Part shown: positions 1 to 9,383 of the stretch, in pieces | Numbering within the stretch: position 1 is the stretch's first letter | Layout of the letters: each line of letters begins with the position of its first letter | Source of the DNA: Fidelibacterota bacterium | Lineage (GTDB): Bacteria > Fidelibacterota > Marinisomatia > Marinisomatales > TCS55 | Assembly (NCBI GenBank): GCA_012964665.1 | Contig: DTTO01000053.1 | Location: forward strand, 1 to 64,000 | Length of the DNA: 64,000 nucleotides | Direction: 5' to 3' | Program-made: the position numbers and the translations under genes | Notes under the pieces: model-generated | The model's input: only the letters and a program-made list of their open reading frames with translations | Told to the model about the DNA's origin: nothing | Databases searched by the model: none

Positions 1-2
1 TT

Positions 3-2696
3 GTAAGTGCTTTGGCGGTTATGTACTTGTATCTTTCCACAGTAAAACTAATCTCAAACTATCGAGGTAAGATCCAAACTCAGATGGATTCCATCATCGC
101 TTTCGGCGGATCATTTGTAGGTGCACTAACCTTTGCTTTTACCGACTCCCATTGGTTCAATGCCGTAGAGGCAGAAGTGTACGGTTTCTCAACATTCTTT
201 ACGGCAATTGTGGTTTGGCTCATCCTTCACTGGGCAGAGCGTGCGGACGAAAAAGGCAATGAACGCTATATCTTGATTATTGCCTATATCCTTGGTTTGG
301 CCACCGGTGTACATTTGATGAACCTTTTGGCCCTCCCGTTTATTGCTCTCATCATATTTTTCAGAAAATTTGATTTTTCTTACAAAGGATTTCTTATTAC
401 CACCATAATAACAGGCGTAGTCTATCTTATTATTAATGTGGGCATTATTAACGGTATGCCAAAACTAGTGGGTAGGTTCGGCCTAAACTTGGTCATTATC
501 TTTAGCCTTGTAGTGGTGGGATCTATGATTGCTACCATAATTGCAAAAAAATTCCAGTATGCCTTGGCCCTTACATCCATTGTATTAATTTTAATTGGCT
601 ATTCCAGCTATGCCACAATCTTTATCCGTTCCGGACAAGAGCCTGCCATTAATGAAAATGATCCGTCTACCGTTGCCCGCGCCATTGCATATATGGAACG
701 GGAGCAGTACGGACAAATGTTTCAGTTTCCAAGACGATATGATGGTCTACCGCCAAAGCATGAAGCGGTGGGTCGCCCCACTAACGGGCGCGATTATTCT
801 TCCAGACAGGAACGGAAATACAAATCATACCGGATGGATAAACAGTGGAACTATTTTTGGAACTATCAGGTCAAGAAAATGTATTGGCGGTATTTTCTCT
901 GGCAATTTGCGGGTCGTGGCCCCAGCACAGAGAAATGGGTGACTGCCTATGGTGCCAATACCAATGAAGATGGGGTTGATTGGTTCCAATTTGGTTTACC
1001 CCTAGCATTTTTATTTGGATTGTGGGGGATGTTTTATCATTTCCAGCGTGATAAACAGCAAGCCTTTTCAGTGTTTAGTTTGTTTCTTATGACTGGCTTA
1101 ATGATTATTTTTTATGTTAATCAGGACAACCCTCAACCACGGGAACGTGATTACTCTTACGTTGGCAGTTTCTTTGCTTTTTCCATGTGGATCAGTATTG
1201 CTGTTGCAGCGTTGTGTGATAACCTTCATGCTTTTATAAAAGGAAAACCTGCGGCAAAAAGTTTTATAATCGGTGCTATGGTGGTTTTACTTGTGGTCAT
1301 GCCAGGCATCTTACTAAAAGCTAATTACCATACTCATGATCGTTCAGATAATCGACTTGCTTGGGATTATAGCTACAACATTTTGCAATCCTGTGAACCG
1401 AATGCAATCCTATTTACCAACGGAGATAACGATACCTTTCCACTGTGGTATTTGCAAGAAGTGGAAGGAGTGCGTAAAGATATTACAATTGCAAATCTCA
1501 GTCTTTTAAATACGGAATGGTATATCCGCCAGTTAAGGAATTCTCGCCGTGGACAAGTGGATCAGGAAGGTCGAGAATTGGATCGGTTTATTAATATGTC
1601 GGATACCCAGATCATGGATATTGCCTCAGGCCTTCAGCCATGGCAGGCACGCAATGTGCAAATACCGGCGCCTAAATCAGTAAAAAATTCTGATGGTTAT
1701 ATTGAGTGGAAAGTAAATCCTACTTTTGCTGGCGCAGCCTTGATGGTAAAAGATATGATGATTTTGAAGATCATCAATGATGCACAATGGAAATACCCTA
1801 TCTATTTTGCCGTTACGGTTCCCTCATCCAATCGCTTAGGCCTTGAGCCATTCCTGGAAATGGAGGGCCTCGTATACCGCGTACGGGATTATAAGGTGGA
1901 TCCCCGGAATCCAATCAATGAAGCGAGGATGTGGACCAACCTTATGTCAGGCTCCGGATCTGAAATTTGGTCTCAGGACCTTGAGGCTAGGGATTGGTTG
2001 GAAAAGGAAGATGAGATTTGGTCAAAAAAATATAAATCCGGGTATTTATTTAGAAATCTTGGACGGGAGGATGTTTATTATTTTCCTACCACCAATATCC
2101 GCCTATTGCAAAACCTGCGCAGTGCTTATATGCAGTTAGCGGCCTTTCATTATATGGCTTATAAAGATAATGAAAATGGAGATAAAGATAAGGCCGATCT
2201 CCATCGTGAAAAGGCACTTGAAGTAATGGCCAAAATGCAGGATAATATTCCTGAAAAAACTATTCGTTTCGATTCGAAAGATCTTCATTATCAGGTAGGA
2301 CGTCTGTTTGGGGAGTTGGGTAACAAGGATGAGTTAAGGCGCATTATTGATAATCTTATGATGAGGGACGATCTTACCATCCGCGATAGAGTGGATTTTG
2401 GGCAGGTCTATATTTCTCAATTGGATTCATTTGAAATTGGTCGCGCTATTTTTGAAGTGTTGTACGCTGATTTTAATCAAATCGAAAATGGAGATCTTCG
2501 TGTCACACAAAAGGAAATGGAAGAATGGCGGAAAAATTTCACACAAATTGTTTCTTCCCTTGTATATACATACAAACAGTTGGATCAACACTCTGAGGCA
2601 GAAGCGATACTTGCAGATTGGCTGGATAAAAATCCTAATGACCCGGTGGCACAAAAATTATTGGAAGATCTAAAAACTGAAATGGGAAAGGGGTAA
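3..2696 (+). CDS. DUF2723 membrane glycosyltransferase-like protein, 5' partial
   Basis: The frame is open to the left edge, so the N-terminus is missing; the first in-frame ATG at 21 is internal. The N-terminal half is strongly hydrophobic with several membrane segments and carries family-typical stretches (FNAVEAEVYGFS near residue 50; QDNPQPRERDYSYVGSFFAF near 375). The C-terminal half is soluble and helical, TPR-like near the end. DUF2723 proteins are related to lipid-linked-sugar-dependent protein O-mannosyltransferases (TMEM260 relatives) and are common in Bacteroidetes-related bacteria. The missing part should be roughly the first hundred residues, including the usual N-terminal acidic loop. 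A GT2 glycosyltransferase follows 72 bp downstream, which fits surface glycosylation. Family assignment is firm; the substrate is unknown. Confidence 0.88.
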   Translation, partial: VSALAVMYLYLSTVKLISNYRGKIQTQMDSIIAFGGSFVGALTFAFTDSHWFNAVEAEVYGFSTFFTAIVVWLILHWAERADEKGNERYILIIAYILGLATGVHLMNLLALPFIALIIFFRKFDFSYKGFLITTIITGVVYLIINVGIINGMPKLVGRFGLNLVIIFSLVVVGSMIATIIAKKFQYALALTSIVLILIGYSSYATIFIRSGQEPAINENDPSTVARAIAYMEREQYGQMFQFPRRYDGLPPKHEAVGRPTNGRDYSSRQERKYKSYRMDKQWNYFWNYQVKKMYWRYFLWQFAGRGPSTEKWVTAYGANTNEDGVDWFQFGLPLAFLFGLWGMFYHFQRDKQQAFSVFSLFLMTGLMIIFYVNQDNPQPRERDYSYVGSFFAFSMWISIAVAALCDNLHAFIKGKPAAKSFIIGAMVVLLVVMPGILLKANYHTHDRSDNRLAWDYSYNILQSCEPNAILFTNGDNDTFPLWYLQEVEGVRKDITIANLSLLNTEWYIRQLRNSRRGQVDQEGRELDRFINMSDTQIMDIASGLQPWQARNVQIPAPKSVKNSDGYIEWKVNPTFAGAALMVKDMMILKIINDAQWKYPIYFAVTVPSSNRLGLEPFLEMEGLVYRVRDYKVDPRNPINEARMWTNLMSGSGSEIWSQDLEARDWLEKEDEIWSKKYKSGYLFRNLGREDVYYFPTTNIRLLQNLRSAYMQLAAFHYMAYKDNENGDKDKADLHREKALEVMAKMQDNIPEKTIRFDSKDLHYQVGRLFGELGNKDELRRIIDNLMMRDDLTIRDRVDFGQVYISQLDSFEIGRAIFEVLYADFNQIENGDLRVTQKEMEEWRKNFTQIVSSLVYTYKQLDQHSEAEAILADWLDKNPNDPVAQKLLEDLKTEMGKG

Positions 2697-2768
2697 TGGT
2701 TTATGGGAAATGATAAGACACCGATTTAATTCCATATTCCATTTCTCGCCTTTCATTTAACTTTTAAG

Positions 2769-3806
2769 ATGGCTCAACCCCTTGTATCGGTAGTCATTCC
2801 CCATTGGAACGGAGTAGAGGTTCTTTCTGAATGCCTCGAATCCCTTTCTGAAACGAAATACCCAAATATGGAAATCATTGTGGTGGATAATGCTTCTACC
2901 GATGGAAGTCCCGATTGGGTCAGTCTCAATTTTCCCCAAGTAAAATTGATCGAAAATGATCGAAATTACGGTTATGCCGGCGGATGCAATCGCGGCGCCA
3001 AAGTAGCCGAAGGCGAATATCTTGTTTTCCTTAATAATGATACGATTCAGGACCATCACTGGTTGGCTGGTTTAGCTGATTTTATGAATTTAAATTCCAA
3101 TGTGGCGGCAGTTCAGCCCAAGATCCTAAACTTTTTTGAACGAACAAAATTTGATTATGCTGGTGGTGCCGGCGGCTGGCTGGATGTACTGGGATTTCCC
3201 TTTGTTCGTGGGCGTGTATTTTTAGAGCGGGAAACAGACAAGGGTCAGTATGATAAATTGCGACCAATTTTCTGGGCTAGTGGTACGGCCATTATGGTGC
3301 GGAAATCCGATTTCGAAACAGCGGGAGGCTTTGATGAAATATTCTTTGCGCACCAGGAAGAGATTGATCTATGTTGGAAGTTTCACCTGATGGGTAAGGA
3401 AGTATGGGCTATCCCCAACTCAACCTTATATCACAAAAATGCTGTTACCCTGCCCATGTTTACCCGTATGAAACAATACCTTAACCACCGAAATTCTTAT
3501 TTAATGGTTTTATCAAATTATAGCCTGCCGATTACTTTATACTTGGCACCAATTCGTTTCGCCTTAGAATTAGTAGCGGCGCTGTATGCCATTGTCCGTT
3601 TAGATTTGAATCATTTGCTTGGGATCATTCAAGCCCAGCTATGGATTCTGTTCCACCCACATGTTATTTTTCATCGCAGGAAAAAAGTGAGACAGATTCG
3701 AAAAATAAAAGATAAAAAGGTTTTCCAGCGCTTGTACTGGGGCAGTGTTGTTTTTGATTATTACATCCGCCGCAAGAAAACTTCAGCGGAGATTATTCCA
3801 GAGTAA
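2769..3806 (+). CDS. Family 2 glycosyltransferase
   Basis: A 345-residue GT-A fold glycosyltransferase. The N-terminus SVVIPHWNG begins the Rossmann-like nucleotide-sugar domain; VDNASTDGS (about 40-48) and the metal-binding FLNNDT (about 88-93) are typical of the rhamnosyltransferase/WcaE-like GT2 group. The segment GGFDEIFFAHQEEIDLCWK holds the acceptor-side ED-like motif. A hydrophobic C-terminal stretch (about 255-310) suggests membrane association. It lies 72 bp after the DUF2723 gene and ends directly against a convergent gene, with no room for a separate terminator. It probably adds a sugar to a cell-surface polysaccharide or glycan; donor and acceptor cannot be read from sequence. Confidence 0.9.
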   Translation: MAQPLVSVVIPHWNGVEVLSECLESLSETKYPNMEIIVVDNASTDGSPDWVSLNFPQVKLIENDRNYGYAGGCNRGAKVAEGEYLVFLNNDTIQDHHWLAGLADFMNLNSNVAAVQPKILNFFERTKFDYAGGAGGWLDVLGFPFVRGRVFLERETDKGQYDKLRPIFWASGTAIMVRKSDFETAGGFDEIFFAHQEEIDLCWKFHLMGKEVWAIPNSTLYHKNAVTLPMFTRMKQYLNHRNSYLMVLSNYSLPITLYLAPIRFALELVAALYAIVRLDLNHLLGIIQAQLWILFHPHVIFHRRKKVRQIRKIKDKKVFQRLYWGSVVFDYYIRRKKTSAEIIPE

Positions 3807-4631
3807 TTATTTTTTCAATCCCTTGACATAGTTATCTCTATGTACAGGATCTATTTCTGATAACCGGTAGAGCATATCGTTTTGCCCTAATAGGTTTAAT
3901 CTGCGCGTCAATTGTTTTCGGTGAGCATTTAAAAAATAGAGTGTTCTTCCCGTAGGGAATTGAGCAAAAACAATTTCCAAGCCCTTCATCATTAAGTTAA
4001 ATTCTTTCAGTGCTTCATCTGGTTTCCCCTGATCAAATAGATCCATCGCTAAATAATAAGCAAAGCGTGCTTCACGGAGACCTTTATTTCCTGTTACCTC
4101 TTTCAGAAGTTGCACCCGTGATCCCCATCCTTTCGGAAAATCAGAAGCCATCCCCCTCAAAGCGATTTCTCGAGCCTGGTCGTAGGCATGGTTTCCGCCG
4201 TAATAATTATAAGTATCCATATATCCTGCAAAAATAGCGTAAGCGTAAAAAGCCAAAAAGCTTCCCAGTGGATCAAATATCACCGGGTCAAAATGGATGG
4301 CGCCCCCAGGGTTATAATAAAACTGAACAGCTTTATCAAAATAACGAATGTCCATTCCATCAGAAATGAGAACCTGGGCGTGGAATGTTTTAAGCCCCCC
4401 TCTTTGGGCCACACCTTGGAAGGCAATAGAAATATGGAGAGGAATTTTGAGTCCCTGAAAATCTACATTCCAGATTCGTCCCGAAAAAAAACGCGCTACT
4501 TCATCCTTTAGAGAAGAAATTTCCTGGCGTTCGCTGTCATGCAGAAGTCTATCATCCACGGAAACATCCACTTTCCCAAATTGGGCATAGGAAAGAGCCG
4601 ATGACAAGACCAAAGTGAGGATTATTCTCAT
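3807..4631 (-). CDS. PorD-like DUF4835 exported protein
   Basis: 274 residues with a short signal peptide (cleavage near SYAQ/FG). The middle reads IHFDPVIFDPLGSFLAFYAYAI followed by DTYNYYGGNHAYDQA, the pattern I associate with the DUF4835/PorD family, and GWGS follows as expected. PorD is encoded in many bacteria with type IX secretion and has been linked to that system, although its biochemical role is poorly defined. In Bacteroidetes the gene usually sits next to coaBC and recN; neither is here. It is convergent with the GT2 gene (stops abut) and divergent from the nucleotidyltransferase across a 127-bp gap. Family call is moderate; a role in type IX secretion is inference only. Confidence 0.6.
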   Translation of the reverse strand: MRIILTLVLSSALSYAQFGKVDVSVDDRLLHDSERQEISSLKDEVARFFSGRIWNVDFQGLKIPLHISIAFQGVAQRGGLKTFHAQVLISDGMDIRYFDKAVQFYYNPGGAIHFDPVIFDPLGSFLAFYAYAIFAGYMDTYNYYGGNHAYDQAREIALRGMASDFPKGWGSRVQLLKEVTGNKGLREARFAYYLAMDLFDQGKPDEALKEFNLMMKGLEIVFAQFPTGRTLYFLNAHRKQLTRRLNLLGQNDMLYRLSEIDPVHRDNYVKGLKK

Positions 4632-4758
4632 GGTTGGAAGGTAAGGGATATCCCCCCATCAAAAAAAGAACAGGATACCTCGGGGCTAGGCACGGTGAAC
4701 TTCTGCAGTCGAATATCAATCTACAAAGGCTTAACCATGTTAACTCTCTACATTATTT

Positions 4759-6207
4759 ATGTTAATTTCTAGGATGGCAAATATTCAGCATTTACTCGAC
4801 ACACAACCTGAACCGCGTTACACCCTCAAGAAAATCGGTGAAATTGCCGAAGCCAATAAAAAAGAAGCCTATGTAGTGGGAGGTGTGGTACGTGATCTAT
4901 TTCTGGATCGAAAACTAAATGAAATTGATATTATGGTTATTGGAGATGGGATCGAATTTGCCAAACTATTGGCGAAAGAAATGGGCGTTAAAAAAGTGAT
5001 CCCATTCCCAAAATTTTCTACAGCTCATATCCCCACCCAACCAATACCAATCGAGGTGGCTGCCGCTAGGGAAGAAACTTATGAAGCCAATTCGCGAAAA
5101 CCAAACAAGGTGGTATATACAGATTTAACTGGTGATTTAGTCCGTCGTGATTTTACAGTAAATGCGATGGCGATGAGCTTGATTCCGAAAGAATTTGGTG
5201 AACTCCATGATCCTCATAATGGTGTCCGGGACCTGATGGCTAAGCAATTGGTCACTCCTTTGAATCCGGATGAAACATTTTCGGAAGATCCATTGCGAAT
5301 GATGCGAGCGGCCCATTTTGCAGCCAGTCTTGATTTTCATATTGAAGAAAAGTGTTATGAATCCATGCAACGACAGGCAGAAAGGATCCAAATTGTCTCC
5401 CAGGAACGTATTACAAGTGAATTCACCAAAATATTATCCGCATCGAAACCATCGGTAGGTTTGATTATTCTTCAAAAGGTGGGGCTAATGAAACATATTT
5501 TTCCTGAAATCCATACCATGTACGGTATAGATCAAACAGGCGAATGGCACCATAAGGATATTTTTTATCATACCATGCAGGTAGTCGATAATGCTGCGAA
5601 TTTGTCCAATAAAATGAAGCTAAGATTTGCAGCCTTGGTGCATGATATTGCCAAACCAAAAACCAGACAGATTGATTCACAAAAAGGATACACCTTTCAT
5701 GGACATGATGCCGTAGGGGAAAAAATGTTGAATCAAGTGGCCAAGCGAATGAAGTTATCCAATGATTTGAGAGATTATCTTAAGAAATTGACGCTGCTTC
5801 ATCTACGTCCCATTGCCCTAGCAAAAAATGAAATTACAGATTCCGCTATTCGGCGTGTAATGGTGGCCGCTGGTGATGACCTGGATGACCTGCTTACCTT
5901 ATGTCGGGCGGATATCACCACCAAGAACCCGCAACGAATAAAGAAGTATATGGGGAATTTCGAGCGGGTAGAAGCCAAAATGCAGGATGTGACCGAACGG
6001 GATTCCTTGAAAGCATTTCAGTCTCCTGTGCGTGGAGATGAAATCATGCGTACATGCGGGATTTCTGAGGGTCGCGTTGTTGGTCAAATTAAGAATGTAA
6101 TTGAAGAAGCAATATTAGATGAAAAAATTGATAATAATTATGAGGCGGCACTTTCGTATTTAATGGAAATAAAAGATACCATAATGGCTGAAAGTAAGCG
6201 GGGATAA
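4759..6207 (+). CDS. CCA tRNA nucleotidyltransferase / poly(A) polymerase family with HD domain
   Basis: 482 residues. The N-terminal class II nucleotidyltransferase head has VVGGVVRDLFLDRKLNEIDIMV (around residue 40), containing the G-G-x-V-R-D signature and the catalytic D-x-D equivalent (EIDIM). RRDFTVNAMA and the EDPLRMMRA helix follow as in CCA-adding enzymes. A C-terminal HD domain is visible (ALVHDIAKPKT; HGHDAVG near 315), as in bacterial fused forms. It probably matures or repairs tRNA 3' CCA ends. A second ATG at 4774 is an alternative start; neither has a clear Shine-Dalgarno. The stop overlaps the TonB receptor start by one base, so the two are translationally coupled. CCA-adding, A-adding or poly(A) activity cannot be distinguished here. 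Confidence 0.85.
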   Translation: MLISRMANIQHLLDTQPEPRYTLKKIGEIAEANKKEAYVVGGVVRDLFLDRKLNEIDIMVIGDGIEFAKLLAKEMGVKKVIPFPKFSTAHIPTQPIPIEVAAAREETYEANSRKPNKVVYTDLTGDLVRRDFTVNAMAMSLIPKEFGELHDPHNGVRDLMAKQLVTPLNPDETFSEDPLRMMRAAHFAASLDFHIEEKCYESMQRQAERIQIVSQERITSEFTKILSASKPSVGLIILQKVGLMKHIFPEIHTMYGIDQTGEWHHKDIFYHTMQVVDNAANLSNKMKLRFAALVHDIAKPKTRQIDSQKGYTFHGHDAVGEKMLNQVAKRMKLSNDLRDYLKKLTLLHLRPIALAKNEITDSAIRRVMVAAGDDLDDLLTLCRADITTKNPQRIKKYMGNFERVEAKMQDVTERDSLKAFQSPVRGDEIMRTCGISEGRVVGQIKNVIEEAILDEKIDNNYEAALSYLMEIKDTIMAESKRG

Positions 6208-8435
6208 TGAAAAATTATTATTTCATTTATATTATACTGTATTCTTCAATTTTAATGGCACAGGATATATCCGGTTCGATTAAAGACCGTATTACTAATG
6301 CATCTTTAAGTGGTGTAAATATTACTGTTCAGAACTCTGAATATGGTGTTTCCAGTGATGAACTTGGAAATTATGTATTGGATATAACTGATTTTAATAA
6401 TGATCAGGTGGTCAAATTTCAGCATATTGGTTATGAAGAAATATTTATCAGGGTAGATAGTCTGGCAAAATCATCCCATTTGAGAATGATGCCCAGAGCA
6501 ATCCAATTTGAGACCATTGAAACAGCTGGGAATAAACGGAAGCCTACCATTGAGAAAGATCTTCCTCAAACCGTTTCGATTATCCAGTCAGAGGCATTTG
6601 AATTAAGAGGTTATACGGATGTAGGAGACTTACTAGGAACAGACCAGAGTATCCAGGTGGAGGAATCCCTTAGCGGTCGAAAGACCATATCCATTCGTGC
6701 AGGTAATGCCGATGATGTATTAATTCTGTATAACGGGATTCGTCTCAACCGCGCCTTTGATAACGTGTTTGATCTTTCTTTAATTGATATGCAAAATATT
6801 GAACAGATCGAAATCGTGAAGGGAGGGCATTCAGTTTTGTATGGTCCTGATGCTTTTTCCGGCGTAGTGAATATCGTCCCAAGAAACACAAAGAATAAGT
6901 GGTTCAAATTCTCCCAACAGTTTGGTAGTTATAAATCCGGGTTTTGGAACGTCAATGGACAGCTGCGCGTGGGCGAATTCTTTACTTCCATTAATCAAAA
7001 GCGGGGCACCTACCGGCGCCAGTTCGATGAATTTGACCTAGCGTCTGGAGGGTTAGTTTCTGCCTTGAATCATACTTCAGTAGATGTGAATCAACAGATT
7101 AACCGGGGTTGGATATCTGGTGGCTTTGACCTCAACCTAGCTCATGATAAACAAGCTTACGATAACAACAGGGATAATACTGCGATCAATTCGACCAATA
7201 ACCTTTTCGGTTTGCGATATACCGGTTTGTTGGGACCCCTGGGGGAAGTTGAATTCGGTTACGGTAATCACAGTTATTCCGAGATTCAGGGATTGAATAA
7301 TCTTGCGGGGATGATTTCTCGCAATTTGGATCACAATTCTAAAAAATTCGAAACCAGAAAGTATATTAATCTGGACAAATTGGAATTCATGTTCAGTGCT
7401 CAAATGGAGAAATCATTTTTGCGGTTTTGGGATGATCGCGCCATGAGTGATGTGACGCAGATTGGTTTGAAAGGGGCTGACCTGAATCGGAAACAATTCG
7501 GATTTGCCAGTGTAATTAAGCTGCATAGCAAGGGGGATGAGGAAGGCCGTTGGCTCACGGATCTTGATATGAGTATACGGCAGGACAAAGTACAAGACAG
7601 TAAATCCCGGTTGATTTACCGGGGCGAACACCAAACAATAAATGACGGTAAAGTATTCTTGGATTTTGGAGAGAACGACTGGAAACATACTATTGTTAAG
7701 TTTTCGACCATCGCATCGCACCGGCAACCGAACCAAACAATTGGATTCTGGGTCACTACCGGTACCAATGTGAAGTTCCCAACCCTACAACAGCAAATCA
7801 GTCTCACAGATCTTCCAACTGAAGGACAGACTACACTTTTCCCAGAAAAAATGAAATCTTTGGAAATTGGCATCAGTATAGTAAATAAACCGAAAGGGAT
7901 CCCGGATATTGATCAGATCGAATTTCAAGGGAGCTTTTTCAGAAATGACTATACCGATAAGATGCGGGTGACCTATTTATTGGGCATGCCAGTTGGGTAC
8001 TACGATAATGTGGGCCTAGCCAATATGGTCGGCTATGAAGGAAATGCGAAGTTTAAAATCTACAATGGCCTTATGGTAGCTGAAGCCGGTTTCTCAAAAT
8101 ATAATCTATCTGATTTAAGTGTATTTCCGTTCAAGTCTACATATAAGTTGACAGGAAAAGTTACAGGGGAATGGAAATTCATTTCTTTTGGGTATCGCTG
8201 GTTCAGAGAAAGCGAACAAATTGGGTGGATTCTTTTGCCAAGAGAAGAATTCAAAGAGATTGAGTTACCGAGTTTTTCAAACTATGATTTAAGTATGACC
8301 TTTGATCTTAATGTGGGTCCGGTAAAAGGGCAGCTTTCCTATTCCGGCAGAAATCTGAAAAAAAACGATACAACTCTAGATGGGCTCTTATTAAGAGATA
8401 CACGTAAATACATAACCTTCAGCGCCGAATTTTAA
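6207..8435 (+). CDS. TonB-dependent outer-membrane receptor with carboxypeptidase-like N-terminal domain
   Basis: 742 residues. A signal peptide is followed by a carboxypeptidase-D regulatory-like beta-sandwich (about 20-95, ISGSIKDRITNASLSGVNI), typical of Bacteroidetes-type receptors. The plug follows (about 105-225; LPQTVSIIQSEAFE, ISIRAGNADDVLILYNGIRLN, then IEQIEIVKGGHSVLYGPDAFSGVVNI). The remainder is beta-barrel ending in ITFSAEF with a C-terminal aromatic. It should import a scarce ligand such as a siderophore, cobalamin or glycan using TonB-ExbBD energy. The next gene is a lipoprotein overlapping by one base, a SusC/D-like pairing in outline, although that lipoprotein is not a recognisable SusD. 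No iron- or B12-responsive leader is seen. Ligand unknown. Confidence 0.88.
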   Translation: MKNYYFIYIILYSSILMAQDISGSIKDRITNASLSGVNITVQNSEYGVSSDELGNYVLDITDFNNDQVVKFQHIGYEEIFIRVDSLAKSSHLRMMPRAIQFETIETAGNKRKPTIEKDLPQTVSIIQSEAFELRGYTDVGDLLGTDQSIQVEESLSGRKTISIRAGNADDVLILYNGIRLNRAFDNVFDLSLIDMQNIEQIEIVKGGHSVLYGPDAFSGVVNIVPRNTKNKWFKFSQQFGSYKSGFWNVNGQLRVGEFFTSINQKRGTYRRQFDEFDLASGGLVSALNHTSVDVNQQINRGWISGGFDLNLAHDKQAYDNNRDNTAINSTNNLFGLRYTGLLGPLGEVEFGYGNHSYSEIQGLNNLAGMISRNLDHNSKKFETRKYINLDKLEFMFSAQMEKSFLRFWDDRAMSDVTQIGLKGADLNRKQFGFASVIKLHSKGDEEGRWLTDLDMSIRQDKVQDSKSRLIYRGEHQTINDGKVFLDFGENDWKHTIVKFSTIASHRQPNQTIGFWVTTGTNVKFPTLQQQISLTDLPTEGQTTLFPEKMKSLEIGISIVNKPKGIPDIDQIEFQGSFFRNDYTDKMRVTYLLGMPVGYYDNVGLANMVGYEGNAKFKIYNGLMVAEAGFSKYNLSDLSVFPFKSTYKLTGKVTGEWKFISFGYRWFRESEQIGWILLPREEFKEIELPSFSNYDLSMTFDLNVGPVKGQLSYSGRNLKKNDTTLDGLLLRDTRKYITFSAEF

Positions 8436-9292
8436 TGAAAAATTATTGGTCCTATTTTTTTGGTTTTCTTGTTTTTTTTGTGGCATGCGAGGAAAATCCA
8501 TTCTTTGGGGATGATAAAATTTCTAACCGGTCTATTACCGGTAATGTAAAATTGGATAAGGTAGAATACTATCCCGATGGTTACCATGGTGGTGTATTTG
8601 TATGGGCAGAAGGATTAGGGATCAAAACCACAACAGATATCGATGGTTCATTTGAATTAATCCTCCCAGCGGCCAATGACCCTTCCATGGGCGCAATTGT
8701 AAATGGAGAATACACCATTCATTTCTTTTTGGGGAATTATCAAATCTCAAAAGTGATAGTAGAATTTGCTGCCGGTCAAATTGTATCCGATGACAATACA
8801 ATCACTCCTGAAGGTGAACTTAGAAAAACTATTTCTATGACGCGATTGATGGGTATGCATACGACTGTTTCACCAGAAATCATTACGGCCGGTTTTGATA
8901 GTAATATAAAAGTAGACGTTGATATCACATCTGATCCAAGTGAGGTATTTGTTTATCTAAAAAAGATTTCTACGCGTGACGGTTCTATTTATACTGGACT
9001 TTTTATAAAAGAAGCAGATTCAAATAAACTTGCCTATTTAGTTGACATAGATAGTGCGATTATCATGCGGGAAGACATTATGAGTCCAGGCAAGAATTTG
9101 GAAATTGAATTTGACTATGCTAGTTCAAATTTATCAAGTGGTACGTATGAAGTGATTCCATATCTGATTGTGGATCGAAGCGATGTGCCTGAAGGATTGA
9201 AGCAAGCTATTGGATTAGGATTTGATTCATTTAATCAAAATTATTTTCAATATCCCTTTAAACGAACTGGGGGTAAACTGGTTATACAATAA
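8435..9292 (+). CDS. Lipoprotein partner of TonB receptor
   Basis: 285 residues with a lipoprotein signal ending FFVAC (Cys about 18), so it should be a lipidated envelope protein. After the Cys, residues about 30-130 look like a carboxypeptidase-regulatory/transthyretin-like beta-sandwich (TGNVKLDKVEYY, ...TTDIDGSFELILP). A second beta-rich domain fills the C-terminal half. It overlaps the receptor stop codon by one base, so it is probably co-translated and may sit over the barrel or bind the same ligand. It does not resemble SusD: no TPR-like helical architecture is visible. Function otherwise unknown. Confidence 0.7.
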   Translation: MKNYWSYFFGFLVFFVACEENPFFGDDKISNRSITGNVKLDKVEYYPDGYHGGVFVWAEGLGIKTTTDIDGSFELILPAANDPSMGAIVNGEYTIHFFLGNYQISKVIVEFAAGQIVSDDNTITPEGELRKTISMTRLMGMHTTVSPEIITAGFDSNIKVDVDITSDPSEVFVYLKKISTRDGSIYTGLFIKEADSNKLAYLVDIDSAIIMREDIMSPGKNLEIEFDYASSNLSSGTYEVIPYLIVDRSDVPEGLKQAIGLGFDSFNQNYFQYPFKRTGGKLVIQ

Positions 9293-9308
9293 ATAATATA
9301 TCGAAAAA

Positions 9309-9324
9309 CAATAAATATTTATTG
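9309..9324. promoter_or_regulatory. 16-bp perfect palindrome, candidate operator of the DUF2975/XRE pair
   Basis: The two halves CAATAAAT and ATTTATTG are exact reverse complements with no spacer. The site lies 60 bp upstream of the DUF2975 start, and its right arm overlaps a possible -35 (TTGAAA at 9322-9327). A repressor here could block transcription, and the small XRE protein encoded downstream is the natural candidate. AT-rich palindromes also arise by chance, so this is tentative. Confidence 0.35.
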
Positions 9325-9383
9325 AAAAAAGGTTAATTGTGCATTAGCTTCGCGGCCCTAAACTGGTAATCGAAGGGGTTTTG

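Noticed and set aside
4685-4705. Possible sigma-54 promoter (GGCAC...TGC) upstream of the nucleotidyltransferase
   Set aside because: The spacing is not GG-N10-GC, and no activator site is visible.
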